Source: Strongylocentrotus droebachiensis | Taxonomy: Eukaryota; Echinodermata; Echinoidea; Camarodonta; Strongylocentrotidae | DNA length: 64,000 nt | Assembly: GCA_035222895.1 (NCBI GenBank) | Contig: JAVYIG010000643.1 | Coordinates: 186,001 to 250,000, forward strand | Direction: 5' to 3' | Shown: piece by piece, positions 63,872 through 64,000 of the stretch | Numbering within the stretch: the first letter of the stretch is position 1 | Layout of the letters: every line of letters starts with the position of its first letter | Program-made: the position numbers and the translations under genes | Notes under the pieces: model-generated | What the model was told of the DNA's origin: nothing | Databases searched by the model: none | What the model saw: the letters and a program-made list of their open reading frames with translations, nothing else

Positions 63872-64000
63872 TAAAGAGCATATCCATTTGAAGTTATGAT
63901 TAATCTGGAAATATAAATATATATATATGAGCCAACGAGTCACACAGTACAAAGTCGCGAAGTACACACAACTTAGCTATATAGGAGGGCGACAAGGACA

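Overview
The window is animal (metazoan) genomic DNA: AT-rich, with spliced protein-coding genes, long introns, non-LTR retrotransposons, tRNA-derived SINEs and many short inverted-repeat elements. Protein similarity recalled from memory and the repeat flora (CR1/L1-type LINEs, TTAA-flanked MITEs) suggest a marine invertebrate deuterostome, perhaps an echinoderm. That assignment is inference.

Two host genes are well supported, both on the minus strand. (1) A zinc transporter of the SLC39A4/SLC39A12 (LIV-1/ZIP) group starts at 25004 and runs to the left edge. Seven coding exons (25004-24678, 5004-4612, 4023-3816, 3557-3331, 2570-2396, 1672-1503, 893-741) encode the signal peptide, a long ectodomain and the first three membrane segments. 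The remaining exons lie beyond position 1. (2) A SIAH-type RING E3 ubiquitin ligase has coding exons 57723-57528, 50498-50259, 49270-49078 and 48090-47913, with a probable upstream exon at 63262-63175.

The 19.7-kb first intron of the transporter is a stack of nested mobile elements. It holds a 6.7-kb TIR element (8512-15231) with minisatellite-like ends, which itself carries a 620-bp foldback, possible exons of an unnamed gene family and a 905-bp near-perfect palindrome flanked by a 15-bp direct repeat. Next to it is an L1-type LINE split by a CR1-like LINE, and three TTAA-flanked MITEs lie in these LINEs. The intergenic region (25-47.9 kb) carries a CR1-like LINE on the plus strand (27-30.15 kb) broken by one frameshift, and an apparently intact 1042-codon LINE on the minus strand (31.5-34.9 kb) preceded by tandem monomers (34.9-35.63 kb). 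It also holds two arrays of GCGTA motifs spaced about one helical turn apart (36.5 and 37.1 kb), a 3 x 124-bp tandem repeat and several foldback elements. The SIAH introns hold more MITEs, SINEs, a hAT-like element and partial tandem duplications of exons 3 and 4.

No CRISPR array, prokaryotic operon, rRNA gene or viral gene was seen. The strongest unexplained signals are the long palindrome, the large TIR element with gene-like exons, the phased GCGTA arrays, the repeated one-exon modules in the transporter ectodomain, the metal-response-like motifs just upstream of that gene, and the duplicated SIAH exon fragments.
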